Positions 8,892 to 17,865 are shown, numbered from the stretch's first letter. The stretch is 64,000 bases of DNA from Grimontia kaedaensis (GCF_023746615.1 NZ_CP082276.1:372001-436000); one strand, 5' to 3'. Translations and numbers: made by a program. Notes: generated by a model not told the origin, from the letters alone.

Positions 8892-8958
8892 AAGGGGTTC
8901 CGTTCCATTGTTATCCAATTTATCCGTCACCCCTCAATCTTACCTCATGTTGAAAGGG

Positions 8959-10965
8959 TCACGAGAAATGCTGAGCAAAGCGGAATTTTAGTCGGCGCAT
9001 GCCTCTACCCAGTCTGGAAAATTTATCCGCCAAAGATGCAGCAGTTTCCGCTGTTTGCTCTGCGTTGCTATCTGTATTGTTTTGACCACTACTTTCCACA
9101 CGGTTCCGTCCATTTTGCTTGGCGCGGTAAAGAAGCTTGTCCACGTCACTGTATATGTCAGACAGTGACTGACTAGCGTCTACTGCTGTCACACCAAAGC
9201 TGGCAGTGACGTTAAACTCGTCACCTTGCTCCGTCGTGAAAGAGAGTTCACTGATACGTGTTCGTAAATCTTCTGCGATCAACTGAGCTTGTTCGAGTTG
9301 GCTGTTAGGGAGCAAAAGCATGAACTCTTCACCGCCAACACGTGAACACACATCATTCCGGCGCAGATCGTTCTTGAACAATTCCGCAATGCCAGTCAGC
9401 ACCTTATCGCCAACTGGATGCCCATAGGTATCGTTCACTTTTTTGAAGTGATCGACATCAAGCAGCAAGCAGCTAACTGGGCTGCCGTCGCTCTCCATCT
9501 CAGTCTTCAACTTATCAAGTTGGGTGCTGAGATAGCGGCGATTGTAGAGGCCAGTCAAGCTGTCAGTATTCGCGATCTTGCCCCAACGGACGCGACGGCG
9601 GTTAATCCAAAGGGCAGCCATCGTTGCGATGACAGTGGCGACAACACCTGCCACAACCAGCACGTTAAGGTATTCCACTTTGTCTTCGTTGGTTTTCAGT
9701 TCAAGCGTTTGCAGCACATTGTTCCAGCTCAGGTGTTGGTTTTCTGCTTTGAGCTTTTCCAGATTGAACAGCATCTGTTGGCGTTCCAGATTGTCTACCT
9801 GCTCGTCTGCGCTGAAATTGTTAAATCGGTTTTGGTAATCCAACAGAGTCAGATATGCGTTCTTGTAATCTTCAAGTCCAAAGTGTGCTTTGGAAGCAAC
9901 CAGGTACAACTCAATTTCTGTGCGGTAAAGGCGCGAAAGGTCAGCTTGTCCAGTAATGAGAGGCGTGACCAAATCAATGGCAGCTTGGTAATTCTCATTC
10001 AACAAGCTTTTGTTGGCTTTCAGGTAATTGTACTTACTGATGTAGTAGCGAATGGTTTCACGTTCACGCAAAGCATCAGTTTGTTTGAGATAGCGCGCCA
10101 TGCTTTTTGTGTCACCGGATTGCAGCAGGAGATCAGCAATCTGAAGGTTAATGCGGAAACGGTGAGAACCATCACCTAGCACTTGAGCAATCTGTAACGC
10201 TTGTTTGTATTCGAGCAGGGCTTGCTTTTTATCGCCTTGCTTTTTAGCCAGCTCGGCCATGTCGAGTTTAACCAGCAGTTGGTTAAACGACATCTTACGT
10301 TCACGGAAGAACTGATAAGACTGGTCTAGTAATAGCGATGCTTTATCGAAACCATTCAACTGAACCAAAATACCACCCAGACTGGAAGCAATACGTTCAA
10401 CTAAAAGGGCGTCTTGTGTGGTCTTTGCTGCTTCTAATGAGCTCATTAGAGCCGCCATAGAAACGTCGTAATCGTTCTGCGCTTTGTACGCCTCACCTTT
10501 CACAAGCAGGATTTCTGCGGTGACTGAAGGATCGTTGAGGGTTTTCGATTCCGCCAGCAGTTTATCCAACTGGTCAAGCACCAGTGCTTCTTCTCCCTTA
10601 AGAATTCGAGCTTGTCCCAATCGAAGTTGCATCAGGTACAGATCCGCTTTTAAAAGCGGGTCATTTTTCGCCAGTTCGATACCGGTGTTTGCTGCTGTGA
10701 CAGCGCTTTCAGGATCGTTCAGTAAAAGATCAACGGTGGATTTCTGCAGATAGTACCGAACTAAAAGAGGTAAAGGCTGGTTCTGTTTCAGTTCTACTTT
10801 TTCCAATTCGCTGAGCAAGGCCCGGGCTTTAATTGGAACAGAATAAAGAATGGATTGGACGCCATTAAGAGTTTTCTCGAATGACTGCGTTTTTTCAACG
10901 GAAGCATGTGCTGCTCCGGCGAAAATGACGAGAAATAAAAAGAGGTTTTTAAGCGTTTTTTGCAT
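8959..10965 (-). CDS. TPR-containing diguanylate cyclase (GGDEF)
   Basis: A membrane-bound enzyme that makes cyclic di-GMP from two GTP. From the start at 10965 it has a signal peptide (MQKTLKNLFLFLVIFAGAAHA), then about 380 residues of helical TPR-like repeats predicted to be periplasmic. A short coiled coil follows, then one membrane helix (VLVVAGVVATVIATMAALWI) and a cytoplasmic GGDEF domain. The active-site motif is GGEEF. The inhibitory I-site RRND lies five residues before it, so product feedback is likely. The GGDEF domain begins with the usual DSLTGLYNRR. A charged tail (about 50 residues) follows the catalytic domain. The upstream ATG at 10980 is possible but would extend the signal peptide by five residues. 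Confidence 0.92.
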   Translation of the reverse strand: MQKTLKNLFLFLVIFAGAAHASVEKTQSFEKTLNGVQSILYSVPIKARALLSELEKVELKQNQPLPLLVRYYLQKSTVDLLLNDPESAVTAANTGIELAKNDPLLKADLYLMQLRLGQARILKGEEALVLDQLDKLLAESKTLNDPSVTAEILLVKGEAYKAQNDYDVSMAALMSSLEAAKTTQDALLVERIASSLGGILVQLNGFDKASLLLDQSYQFFRERKMSFNQLLVKLDMAELAKKQGDKKQALLEYKQALQIAQVLGDGSHRFRINLQIADLLLQSGDTKSMARYLKQTDALRERETIRYYISKYNYLKANKSLLNENYQAAIDLVTPLITGQADLSRLYRTEIELYLVASKAHFGLEDYKNAYLTLLDYQNRFNNFSADEQVDNLERQQMLFNLEKLKAENQHLSWNNVLQTLELKTNEDKVEYLNVLVVAGVVATVIATMAALWINRRRVRWGKIANTDSLTGLYNRRYLSTQLDKLKTEMESDGSPVSCLLLDVDHFKKVNDTYGHPVGDKVLTGIAELFKNDLRRNDVCSRVGGEEFMLLLPNSQLEQAQLIAEDLRTRISELSFTTEQGDEFNVTASFGVTAVDASQSLSDIYSDVDKLLYRAKQNGRNRVESSGQNNTDSNAEQTAETAASLADKFSRLGRGMRRLKFRFAQHFS

Positions 10966-11332
10966 TGATGAAGCTTCCATGATCGACTTAGCTAAACGTC
11001 AACTCGTTGTTGTTTTTTTGTTCCGACCCAAGACGCACTCATAGAAGGGAAAACAACATCTTGGGAACACTTTGCGGACATAGACTACCCAACGCACAGT
11101 AAGGACTTTGTATTAAATTTGAGCCGAATGTATGAAATTCCTTATCGGATCCCAGATAAGCTTAGGCAGTGATAAAAGGTTTTGCCTGGGAGTGAAGGAA
11201 TTATGGAGGAGAGTAGCACTGCCACAGAGTGCGGCAGCGCTTTGATGCTATGACGCAAACCCCGCTACTGGCGGTTTAAACAGTGTTGGGTAAGTACCCT
11301 ATTCGCCATAATGGTGGGTTAGAGCGCTGTTT
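10966..11332. other. intergenic region
   Basis: The promoter side of the cyclase gene plus the 3' region of the DUF465 gene. A 16-codon plus-strand frame (11201-11251) follows a purine-rich stretch, but nothing else supports it. An imperfect GC hairpin near 11261-11280 could act as the terminator of the DUF465 gene on the minus strand. Confidence 0.35.
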
Positions 11333-11569
11333 CTATTTGCTGATTTGCTCGTAGATTTCATCCTTGAGCTGCATGCGGCGTACCTTCATGTTGCGGAAGT
11401 TCTCATCATCAGTGGGAATTTTTGCCATCTCCAAGCCACGTATTCTGTGGTCAAGATGATGATATTCGTCGACAAGACTGCAAAAGGCTTTGTCAGCCAT
11501 TTTCATATCATGAATTTTTTCTTTGTATTCAGGGAACTCGAACATTAGCGCGTGATTTTCTCCTTGCAT
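11333..11569 (-). CDS. YdcH family (DUF465) small coiled-coil protein
   Basis: A 78-residue cytoplasmic protein of the DUF465/YdcH family. The pattern is characteristic: FPEYKEKIHDMKMADKAFCSLVDEYHHLDHRI, followed by a second helix ending in MKVRRMQLKDEIYEQI. Two helices form an antiparallel coiled coil. The function is not established for the family. The start is well set by an AGGAGG ribosome site (plus strand cctcct at about 11575-11580). No operon partner. Confidence 0.88.
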   Translation of the reverse strand: MQGENHALMFEFPEYKEKIHDMKMADKAFCSLVDEYHHLDHRIRGLEMAKIPTDDENFRNMKVRRMQLKDEIYEQISK

Positions 11570-11793
11570 ATAACCTCCTGTAGCCGGCGCCTTCGAAAAT
11601 CTTGATCGCAGTGGATCATCGGGAAAGTCCTCAAGGGACTTGTCGGTAATGGTGTCGCAGAAAGTGTTAAAAGTGCCTTTCTCTACTCTTTAAGAATAGG
11701 AATTCGCCAAACCAGATTCTAGTGATAGGGCACAACTTGTAGGGGAGTCTTAACAACTTAACAGGAAGGGTAAAAATTCCTTCACAGAAACGA

Positions 11794-11818
11794 TAAAGGC
11801 GCCGAAGGCGCCTTTTTG
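11794..11818. terminator. intrinsic terminator
   Basis: The stem AAGGCGCC/GGCGCCTT has a 3-base loop and T runs on both strands. It lies 20 bases past the stop of the minus-strand gene ending at 11837. Confidence 0.75.
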
Positions 11819-11836
11819 ACTGGGATTGCAAAGTAT

Positions 11837-12100
11837 TCAGCGCTTGTCTTTGATGGACTCTGCTTCTTTTTTCAACAGGACAATTTTTCCAAATCCCAGT
11901 TTGCTGAAGTAGCTGTCTCTGTGATTTTTCACTGCTTTACTATCAGCCACCATTTCCAGCTGAAGCTCCATTTTCAAGAATGCAGTCAGGTCGATACCTT
12001 CTGCTTCTGCAGCGGCTTCATGAGGTGAGCGATGCTTCTGGTAAGAAAAGGTGATCACTTTGGTTTCGCCTTTATAGACATATTGAAGTTGGCGTGACAT
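11837..12100 (-). CDS. conserved small protein of unknown function
   Basis: An 87-residue protein starting MSRQLQYVYKGETKVITFSYQKHRSPHEAAAEAEGIDL. I do not firmly recognise it; the opening recalls small Vibrionales-type uncharacterised proteins such as the DUF2960 group, which I cannot confirm. It has no signal peptide or membrane segment, with a mixed alpha/beta look and a basic C-terminus. I prefer the ATG at 12100. The longer frame to 12163 adds 21 residues of low-complexity sequence without a ribosome site. It has its own terminator, which supports a real gene. Confidence 0.65.
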   Translation of the reverse strand: MSRQLQYVYKGETKVITFSYQKHRSPHEAAAEAEGIDLTAFLKMELQLEMVADSKAVKNHRDSYFSKLGFGKIVLLKKEAESIKDKR

Positions 12101-12209
12101 ATCAACAGACCCTAAAGAAATTGAGGGCGGAGTATTCCTTACAGACTGCCCCAAGTCAATCATGCTAAAGCCTGCACCTCTATGAGGTTGAGGTACAACG
12201 ACTCAACTG

Positions 12210-14138
12210 TTAGCGTGAAATGTCAGCGCTGACAAACTCTTCTTCTTTATCTGTTTGTTCACATGGATGAAACGCGACACGCTCTCCCTTGCCCGTCAAC
12301 AGGCCAATGTATTTTGGTGCACCATCATGGTTGAGTTTCACAATACCCACCGCGCTTTGGTTGACGAGTAATCCGGGACTACCATTATCCGGTCTGCGGC
12401 GTTCAATGCGCATTCGCTTTCTTCTTGTGAATACGTTAAGGGGTGACTCTGGCCAGAAGAGCTTTCTATCCAGCCATTCAAATATCGACAGAAACGGCTC
12501 TGGGAATTGGTTCCTGAAACCACTGCAGGTAATTTGCCAGATACGGGGACTGCTTTTTCGAAAACGCATGCGAATGTCATAGGCAAAAGAGTAGTGAACG
12601 TCACCAGATAGGATTACAAAGTTCTTTGGCGTTTTCGGGTGTTTAAAAATATTTAGCAGCGCGTTTGCTGAGCCTGGGTGCGCCATCCAGTTTTCAGAGT
12701 CGGTGGCGAGTGGGTGTCCCATAAAGGTCACAATGCGCTGGATAGTTTCAATGAACTTAACCCCGAACATGGGAGCAGGGGAGACTACGACTACCGAATC
12801 ATTGTTGAAAACATCTTGCTGGAAATCCATCAGAGATTCCCAATCCATAAGACCTGATGGTTTGTTGTAACTTGATTCAGAACGCCAACGGCGTGTGCGA
12901 GTGTCAATTACTACCACCTTTGGTGTGGTAGGAATGGTGTAATGCCATTGCTCAAAGTGGTGTATGACCTGCGTCATCGCATACAGATTCACGGGATCTG
13001 GCGAATCAAGAAATGCCTGTAATGGCGTCCAGAAATCCTGTGTAAAAGCTTTTGGCTGGTTTCCCCACCCCTGACAGAGGAAGTAGCCAATCATAGCGTT
13101 GGTAATCATTCCCTGAGCGAAGGGCGAATTATTAACCGCTCGTTCCCAGCCGACAGTCAGGTTGTAATCGTCAGTGACATCATGATCGTCGAAAATCATG
13201 TAAGTCGGGATATGGGCAAACAATCTGCGCAGATGAACCAACCCATTTCGGAAGCGAGCCAACTCTGCCAGTTCAATATCCCATCGTTTTTGAAGCTCTG
13301 TCGAGAGAGTGGGAACTGATTGCTCCAGCTCTACGTGTTGCCACAACGCCGGAGACCATACCAGCGCATACATAGCAATAAACTCATTGAGACTAATCAG
13401 GTGATTTTCAGTGGTACGGGAGCTAAAAACCGGTTCTGGTTTGGCCTTACAAAGTCGCTTTATCAAACCGTGGTTAATATCGCTGAATGGAAGTAGTTCG
13501 GTACGACTATAATATGGCGTTTTGTCTGGAGACAGCTCGCTGCAAAATCGGATATCAGCACCCTCGAGCTCCTGATCTTTCATCCCGAGCAAGGTGATGG
13601 TTTGACGGATGGCAGACATCAAAGGCCCGCAAACATCATCTGCATAAATTTGATCGCCACTCATGATCAGCAAATCAGCTCGCTTTTCTATAGGTGTCTC
13701 TTCATAGCTTTTGTCGAGAGCGGCTAGGGCATCTTCACAGTGGTGGTGTGGATGTCGGCAAGAGCCATGTGCTATGTGCTCAGCCTTTGAAGGAATGACA
13801 AATGTCGGGCGGGATTCATCTTCATAGAGAAATGCATCCAGTGAAGACAACAGTGAGTGACCGTCGTGGATAATGTCGTACTGTAACGGTATATCGAGAT
13901 CGAAGTGAGTATCTGCGTTAAATTGCGCCATAACAACAAAGCAATGATCACCAAGTTGAACCTGCTTTTGCCCAGCAAAGTTCGCCTGATAAAACGCTTC
14001 ATTCTGATCGCATTGATACAGAAGGAAATCCGCTGTGAGAGGCCCAGAAGTGATTGCCCAAATACAGACTTCATCCTGGGTTGTTCGCCTTAATATCGGG
14101 CCGGCTAAAAAAACAGGTAACGCCACGAGGTAACTCAA
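12210..14138 (-). CDS. PhoD-like metallophosphatase
   Basis: A 642-residue protein of the alkaline phosphatase D / PhoD-like metallophosphatase family. Metal-ligand motifs appear in order: HGSCRHPHHH, then LLIMSGDQIYADDV, then YMIFDDHDVTDDYN, and FVILSGDVHYSFAYDI. It should hydrolyse phosphomono- or diesters with a bound metal centre. No Tat or Sec signal is evident, so it is probably cytoplasmic, unlike classical secreted PhoD. The first codon of the frame is TTG (14138) with a poor ribosome site. A GTG at 14126 is an alternative, so the exact start is unsure. It is upstream of and separate from the small gene at 12100. Confidence 0.82.
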   Translation of the reverse strand: MSYLVALPVFLAGPILRRTTQDEVCIWAITSGPLTADFLLYQCDQNEAFYQANFAGQKQVQLGDHCFVVMAQFNADTHFDLDIPLQYDIIHDGHSLLSSLDAFLYEDESRPTFVIPSKAEHIAHGSCRHPHHHCEDALAALDKSYEETPIEKRADLLIMSGDQIYADDVCGPLMSAIRQTITLLGMKDQELEGADIRFCSELSPDKTPYYSRTELLPFSDINHGLIKRLCKAKPEPVFSSRTTENHLISLNEFIAMYALVWSPALWQHVELEQSVPTLSTELQKRWDIELAELARFRNGLVHLRRLFAHIPTYMIFDDHDVTDDYNLTVGWERAVNNSPFAQGMITNAMIGYFLCQGWGNQPKAFTQDFWTPLQAFLDSPDPVNLYAMTQVIHHFEQWHYTIPTTPKVVVIDTRTRRWRSESSYNKPSGLMDWESLMDFQQDVFNNDSVVVVSPAPMFGVKFIETIQRIVTFMGHPLATDSENWMAHPGSANALLNIFKHPKTPKNFVILSGDVHYSFAYDIRMRFRKSSPRIWQITCSGFRNQFPEPFLSIFEWLDRKLFWPESPLNVFTRRKRMRIERRRPDNGSPGLLVNQSAVGIVKLNHDGAPKYIGLLTGKGERVAFHPCEQTDKEEEFVSADISR

Positions 14139-14222
14139 CTTTATTGTTTGTTACCCTCACTTTACGCGCTCTTGCTCATGATTTGTAGGAGCGTAACTGT
14201 AAAGTCTTGCAAATATACTCAT

Positions 14223-14834
14223 TCAGTCGAGCTGGCGTCTTTCAGAGAGGATGTTTGCGCCATTGTCCTGCGCTTTAGCGAGCCACTGGGCTGCAACCTC
14301 ACTTTCACCAATATCCAGTAATGCTGTTGAAAGGGCGAGTTGCGCCTGTATGTGGTTCTGTCGGGCGGCAAGACTCAGAAAGTAGATGCCTTTCTCTACG
14401 TCTTTATCAGTAATAAAACCATTAAACAGCATCTGTCCCAACGCATATTGTTCGACAGGGCTATTACACAGAGCGAGATCCAGCACCCATTTGAATTCGT
14501 CGTAATCAACGCCGGTTGCGAGTCGCTCGCTTTGGTAAATGCTGCTTTTTGTCAGAGCATCTTGCTGCGGTGACTCGTTACAGAAATCGAGGTAAAGTGT
14601 AGATAGCTCAAAGACAGCGCTGTCATTTACCCCACTTAAGAAGTAGGGGGAAGCATCACGGCAATTTTCAGTAGGGTATTGGCCATTCTGGAGGTGTTGC
14701 CAACCTAGGTAGAAATCGCTTTCCAAAAAAGCTTCAGAATAATTTTCAAGCGTTGGGCAACTCGTGTTGGCGAATTCCGTTTCGTCAGAGCAAGCTGCAA
14801 CAGTGACCAGCAGCGCGGGAAGTAACCACTTCAT
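14223..14834 (-). CDS. lipoprotein with Sel1-like repeats
   Basis: A 203-residue predicted lipoprotein. Residues 1-15 form a type II signal with Cys15 as the lipidated residue (LVTVAAC). The mature part has several cysteines, and the C-terminal half carries Sel1/TPR-like repeats (EQYALGQMLFNGFITDKDVEKGIYFLSLAARQNHIQAQLALSTALLD). Such repeats usually mediate protein contacts, so it may be an adaptor in the cell envelope. The specific role is unknown. Monocistronic. Confidence 0.75.
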   Translation of the reverse strand: MKWLLPALLVTVAACSDETEFANTSCPTLENYSEAFLESDFYLGWQHLQNGQYPTENCRDASPYFLSGVNDSAVFELSTLYLDFCNESPQQDALTKSSIYQSERLATGVDYDEFKWVLDLALCNSPVEQYALGQMLFNGFITDKDVEKGIYFLSLAARQNHIQAQLALSTALLDIGESEVAAQWLAKAQDNGANILSERRQLD

Positions 14835-14958
14835 ACTTCATTCCTTTTACAGCAATGGAATGAGTGTAAAAGGAGTAGCATATGGCTCGCTTTCCTATCA
14901 TTGAGAAAAGGGCGATGAATTTGACCGAACATCGTGCGGCAAAATAGAGAGTCGGGTA

Positions 14959-15627
14959 TCAGTGTTTACAGATAATACTGGGGTTCGTGTTGTGCGCAGA
15001 CTCGTCTTTCACGGGTTTCATGGCAAACGCATAACGAAGAGAAGCGTAAAAGATGGTGACATATGCCATCAGTTCTGTGCCTTCTTCCGCGATATTTTTT
15101 GCCGCACGGACATAACCTTCATCCAGCACTTCTCGCCAAAGTGAGCCCATGCCAAAAAGTCTCGAGAAAACTAGGAGCAATACCAGCCCTAAACATAGCA
15201 AAGCAAAGTGGCGATGTTTCACAAACGCTGCAAACTGTTCGGCGGATTCTGCTCTATTTGTCTGCGAATATAGGATGGCACTGGCAGCGACGATAGAAGC
15301 GGGATAAACCCAGAAGCCATGGAAAACCAACTGGTCAAAAAACATATCCAATTCGCGAATCAGCAAACACAAGAAAAAGCCCATCACCAAAACACCAAAG
15401 CGCCTGAACGATGTATTGTGTTTCGCTATATGTGCATAACAAAGAATGGTCAAACACAGAAGGAATTGTTCCATGTATTCGACCAGAGTGCCTTCCGAAG
15501 CGCCTGTTTTCAGCGTGTCGATATCTAACCTAATAACCAAAACCGGCAAGGAGACCAAGAAAGCGAGAAATAAAAAGTGTCCTAAGGCGTTAAAGATGGC
15601 GGCTGTATTCTTAATGCGATGTGGCAT
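14959..15627 (-). CDS. inner-membrane protein of unknown function
   Basis: A 222-residue membrane protein with about six hydrophobic helices, for example LGHFLFLAFLVSLPVLVI, FLLCLTILCYAHIA, FGVLVMGFFLCLLI and FALLCLGLVLLLVF. A conserved-looking acidic/aromatic stretch (RELDMFFDQLVFHGFW) sits in the middle. I do not recognise the family. The ATG at 15627 follows a good GAGAGG ribosome site. The longer GTG frame to 15663 lacks one, so I reject it. Confidence 0.7.
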   Translation of the reverse strand: MPHRIKNTAAIFNALGHFLFLAFLVSLPVLVIRLDIDTLKTGASEGTLVEYMEQFLLCLTILCYAHIAKHNTSFRRFGVLVMGFFLCLLIRELDMFFDQLVFHGFWVYPASIVAASAILYSQTNRAESAEQFAAFVKHRHFALLCLGLVLLLVFSRLFGMGSLWREVLDEGYVRAAKNIAEEGTELMAYVTIFYASLRYAFAMKPVKDESAHNTNPSIICKH

Positions 15628-15946
15628 CAGTGTCCTCTCAAACTGTGTTAATACATTTCTCACCCTATAATGACGGGGTGTGCGTGATATTTGTCACAAC
15701 AAATTGTCGGCCTGTGTTAAGAGTTCCATTTTTATGAGAGGTGGATTCGGATATGGGAGCGTACGTCATTGAATTCTCATGATTTGTCTTATTTGTGAAA
15801 TTGGTAACGCAAATTTTATTCCTGTGCTAACGAAAAGCTTGCCCGCCTTCTGTCTCATTCTTATTGGTTCGGGTAACTGACTGAACCGTGTATCTTTAAT
15901 GGATAGATATTGAGGTTGTTTGGGTGCAAAACATAGAGGTAAAGCA
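15628..15946. other. divergent promoter region, membrane protein / oxidoreductase
   Basis: A 319-base spacer between divergent genes. It holds an imperfect hairpin GGTTC...GAACC at about 15866-15886 ahead of the oxidoreductase. Near 15913 there is a 13-base match to the terminus of the 266-bp element, which I regard as too short to call. Confidence 0.35.
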
Positions 15947-16918
15947 ATGGGCAAAAAAACCGTCCGCTGGGGAATGATTGGTTGCGGCAACGTGACTGAG
16001 CGAAAAAGCGGTCCTGCTTTCTGGGAGGTTGATGGGTCATCATTGGAAGTGGTGATGGCTAGACGTGAAGAGCAGGCCAGAGATTATTCTGCGCGGCACA
16101 ACATTTCGCGATATACCGCAGACGCTAATGCACTGATCAACGATGCTGATGTTGATGCCGTTTATGTTGCCACGCCGCCCGATAGCCACCTTGAATATGC
16201 ATTAATGGCGGCGAAGGCGGGTAAGCCGTGTGTTGTTGAAAAGCCCATGGCACTGACCACGGATGAATGCGACCAGATGTTGTCAGCATTTGAGAAAGCG
16301 CAAGTGCCTATTTTCGTAGCGTATTACCGCCGCTCTTTGCCGAGATTTGACGTAGTAAGAAATTGGATTGATCAGGGCATGATTGGCGATGTTAGACACA
16401 TCCATTGGACGTATCACCGTGCACCAAGTCAAGATGACATATCAGGCAAAGACAACTGGCGCGTAAACCCTGCTCTAGCTGGAGGAGGTTACTTTGTGGA
16501 TCTAGCCAGCCATGGTTTGAACTTGTTCCAACAATGGTTTGGAGACATTGTGGTTGCCAAAGGCATCAAAACCAATCAACAAGGCTATTACGAAGCCGAA
16601 GATGCGGTAGCCGCAAGTCTGGCTTTTGAAAATGGTGTGCTGGGTTCAGGATATTGGAATTTTGGTGCAGCAAACCGCGAAGATCGTGTGGAGATTATTG
16701 GCAGTGAAGGGCGGATTGTTTGCTCAGTATTTGGTGAAGACGACTTTGAGCTTGATGGAAAAGAAAAAGCGACGGTAAATATCGAGAACCCTGATCCGGT
16801 GCAGTATTTCCATGTTGAGGACCTGGTTGCGCATTTGAATGGAGATAAAGAACATCCAAGCTCAGGAATCGCTGGCAGAAATACAACATGGGCGATGGAA
16901 CAAATTCTCAACGGCTAG
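15947..16918 (+). CDS. Gfo/Idh/MocA family NAD(P)-dependent oxidoreductase
   Basis: A 323-residue cytoplasmic oxidoreductase of the glucose-fructose oxidoreductase / inositol dehydrogenase family. The N-terminal Rossmann motif is WGMIGCGNVTE, followed by DADVDAVYVATPPDSHLEYALMAAKAGKPCVVEKPMAL, which includes the family's EKP signature (Lys-Pro of the active site). The C-terminal alpha/beta domain contains GGGYFVDLASHGLNL with the likely catalytic Asp and His. The substrate, probably a sugar or polyol, is not clear. I chose the ATG at 15947 because AGAGGT lies just upstream; the frame extends back to a TTG at 15920 without a ribosome site. Its stop codon lies inside a repeated 20-bp motif. Confidence 0.88.
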   Translation: MGKKTVRWGMIGCGNVTERKSGPAFWEVDGSSLEVVMARREEQARDYSARHNISRYTADANALINDADVDAVYVATPPDSHLEYALMAAKAGKPCVVEKPMALTTDECDQMLSAFEKAQVPIFVAYYRRSLPRFDVVRNWIDQGMIGDVRHIHWTYHRAPSQDDISGKDNWRVNPALAGGGYFVDLASHGLNLFQQWFGDIVVAKGIKTNQQGYYEAEDAVAASLAFENGVLGSGYWNFGAANREDRVEIIGSEGRIVCSVFGEDDFELDGKEKATVNIENPDPVQYFHVEDLVAHLNGDKEHPSSGIAGRNTTWAMEQILNG

Positions 16919-16935
16919 GGTATGTTGACCTTTGG
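16915..16935 (+). repeat. recurrent intergenic motif, copy 1
   Basis: This copy differs at one position within the consensus TAGGGTCTGTTGACCTTTGG (it has TATG for TCTG). It overlaps the stop codon of the oxidoreductase gene. Further copies lie at 29208-29228 (+) and 46078-46098 (-). Confidence 0.5.
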
Positions 16936-17082
16936 GATGTGGTGAGGAATCTGCTGATTTGAAAGGCGAATAGCTCATGATTTAGTCACTTGAGACTAAA
17001 TTCGACCTGAAACACAAATTAGTGCTTGCAAGGTTTGGGCGGTTTCCATAATATTCATCTCGTTCTCAGGAACACAGACTAT

Positions 17083-17158
17083 TCCCCCTTAGTTCAGTCG
17101 GTAGAACGGCGGACTGTTAATCCGTATGTCGCTGGTTCAAGTCCAGCAGGGGGAGCCA
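17083..17158 (+). tRNA. tRNA-Asn (GTT)
   Basis: A complete 76-base tRNA with encoded CCA. The acceptor TCCCCCT pairs with AGGGGGA and is followed by G73 and CCA. The D arm is GTTCAGTCGGTAGAAC, the anticodon stem-loop has GTT at 17116-17118, and the T loop is GGTTCAAGTCC. The body is nearly identical to the enterobacterial tRNA-Asn outside the acceptor stem. A terminator follows within 6 bases. Confidence 0.97.
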
Positions 17159-17163
17159 AATTT

Positions 17164-17192
17164 AAAGCCTCGTCGGAAGACGGGGCTTTTTT
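17164..17192 (+). terminator. terminator of tRNA-Asn
   Basis: The hairpin AAAGCCTCGTC with GACGGGGCTTT and a GGAA loop ends in six T. Confidence 0.85.
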
Positions 17193-17267
17193 CGTTTGCC
17201 TCTTTGGGAATGCGTGAAACTGTCGAAACAGTCGCTTCGCGATATGTCGCTGACCTAGGCGGCCCCG

Positions 17268-17318
17268 CCTGCGCGGCCCGGTTCAAGTCCAGCAGGGGAG
17301 CCAAACCTGCGCGGCCCG
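17268..17318. repeat. tRNA-Asn 3' fragment bracketed by 13-bp direct repeats
   Basis: CCTGCGCGGCCCG occurs at 17268-17280 and again at 17306-17318. Between them, 17281-17305 is a copy of the tRNA-Asn T loop, acceptor 3' strand and CCA with one G missing. Upstream of the first repeat, the bases atatgtcgctg match the tRNA variable region, so the GC-rich block looks inserted into a tRNA duplicate. No full tRNA can fold here. Confidence 0.75.
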
Positions 17319-17322
17319 ATTT

Positions 17323-17351
17323 AAAGCCTCATCGGAAGACGGGGCTTTTTT
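17323..17351 (+). terminator. duplicate copy of the tRNA terminator
   Basis: Nearly identical to 17164-17192 (one base differs in the stem), including the six T and the following cgttt. It marks the end of the decayed second tRNA-Asn unit. Confidence 0.8.
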
Positions 17352-17473
17352 CGTTTACCTCCTTGATAAACAAAATCTTGTCGTTCTGGTAATTCCATAA
17401 CCGCCAACTCTCAACAGCTCCGTTTCAAGAACCTACATTCGTTAAATTTCAGCAGATTATTTCAATAAATCCG

Positions 17474-17511
17474 TTCAAATTGGTGAGAACGTAATGTTAT
17501 ATTATAACATT
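17474..17511 (+). promoter_or_regulatory. Zur-box and promoter of the zinc operon
   Basis: A perfect 19-bp palindrome, AATGTTATA-T-TATAACATT, at 17493-17511 matches the gammaproteobacterial Zur operator. A likely -35 (TTCAAA, 17474-17479) is 17 bases from a -10 (TTATAT, 17497-17502), so the operator covers the -10. Zinc-loaded Zur would block polymerase. The first gene starts 24 bases later. Confidence 0.88.
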
Positions 17512-17535
17512 GTTGCTCAAGGCTCTTGATGGATC

Positions 17536-17865
17536 ATGTTGTTACCCTTCCGCAAATTGCTCCCTTTACTGTTAGCTGTACTTCTCGGCTGGCAGGGTTT
17601 TGCGGTTGCGCACCATAAGGGCGAACATCACCACGAGCACAAAGTCGAGCATGAATGCACGCTTTGTATTCTCGGTATGCCAGTCATTGAAGTCGATATT
17701 ATTGACTCCCCCTTAAACAACATACTGACTTTCACAGAACCTACCCTTTGGCTTTCGTCTCTGTCGACAGCACATATTGCCCAAAATGCGCGTTCCCCGC
17801 CAAAGTTAAACTTTTCAATCATCTACATTTTAAAAACTAATTCTTGGAGAAATTATGCGTACTAA
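17536..17865 (+). CDS. small exported His/Cys-rich protein of the zinc operon
   Basis: A 109-residue predicted envelope protein, first gene after the Zur box. A hydrophobic N-terminus (LLPLLLAVLLGWQGFAVA) is followed by HHKGEHHHEHKVEHECTLC, a likely metal-binding cluster of six or more His and a CxxC pair. This resembles DUF2946-type small metal-associated proteins, but I cannot confirm the family. The frame overlaps the next gene by 11 bases, which suggests translational coupling. Its role is probably metal binding or handoff in the periplasm during zinc starvation; this is inferred from motif and operon. Confidence 0.7.
   Translation: MLLPFRKLLPLLLAVLLGWQGFAVAHHKGEHHHEHKVEHECTLCILGMPVIEVDIIDSPLNNILTFTEPTLWLSSLSTAHIAQNARSPPKLNFSIIYILKTNSWRNYAY

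Larger units (their letters stand above)
17159..17535. other. spacer with decayed tRNA copy and zinc-operon promoter
   Basis: It holds, in order, the tRNA terminator, a GC-rich insertion, a tRNA-Asn 3' fragment bracketed by 13-bp repeats, a second copy of the terminator, and the Zur-controlled promoter. All are listed separately. Reading frames that run through the tRNA are not genes. Confidence 0.7.

Noticed and set aside
15903..15926. Thirteen-base match to the end of the 266-bp element
   Set aside because: Too short and without the outer TATA end; likely chance or very old.
17126..17392. Reading frames through the tRNA-Asn and its decayed copy
   Set aside because: They translate structural RNA, terminators and repeats; no protein features.
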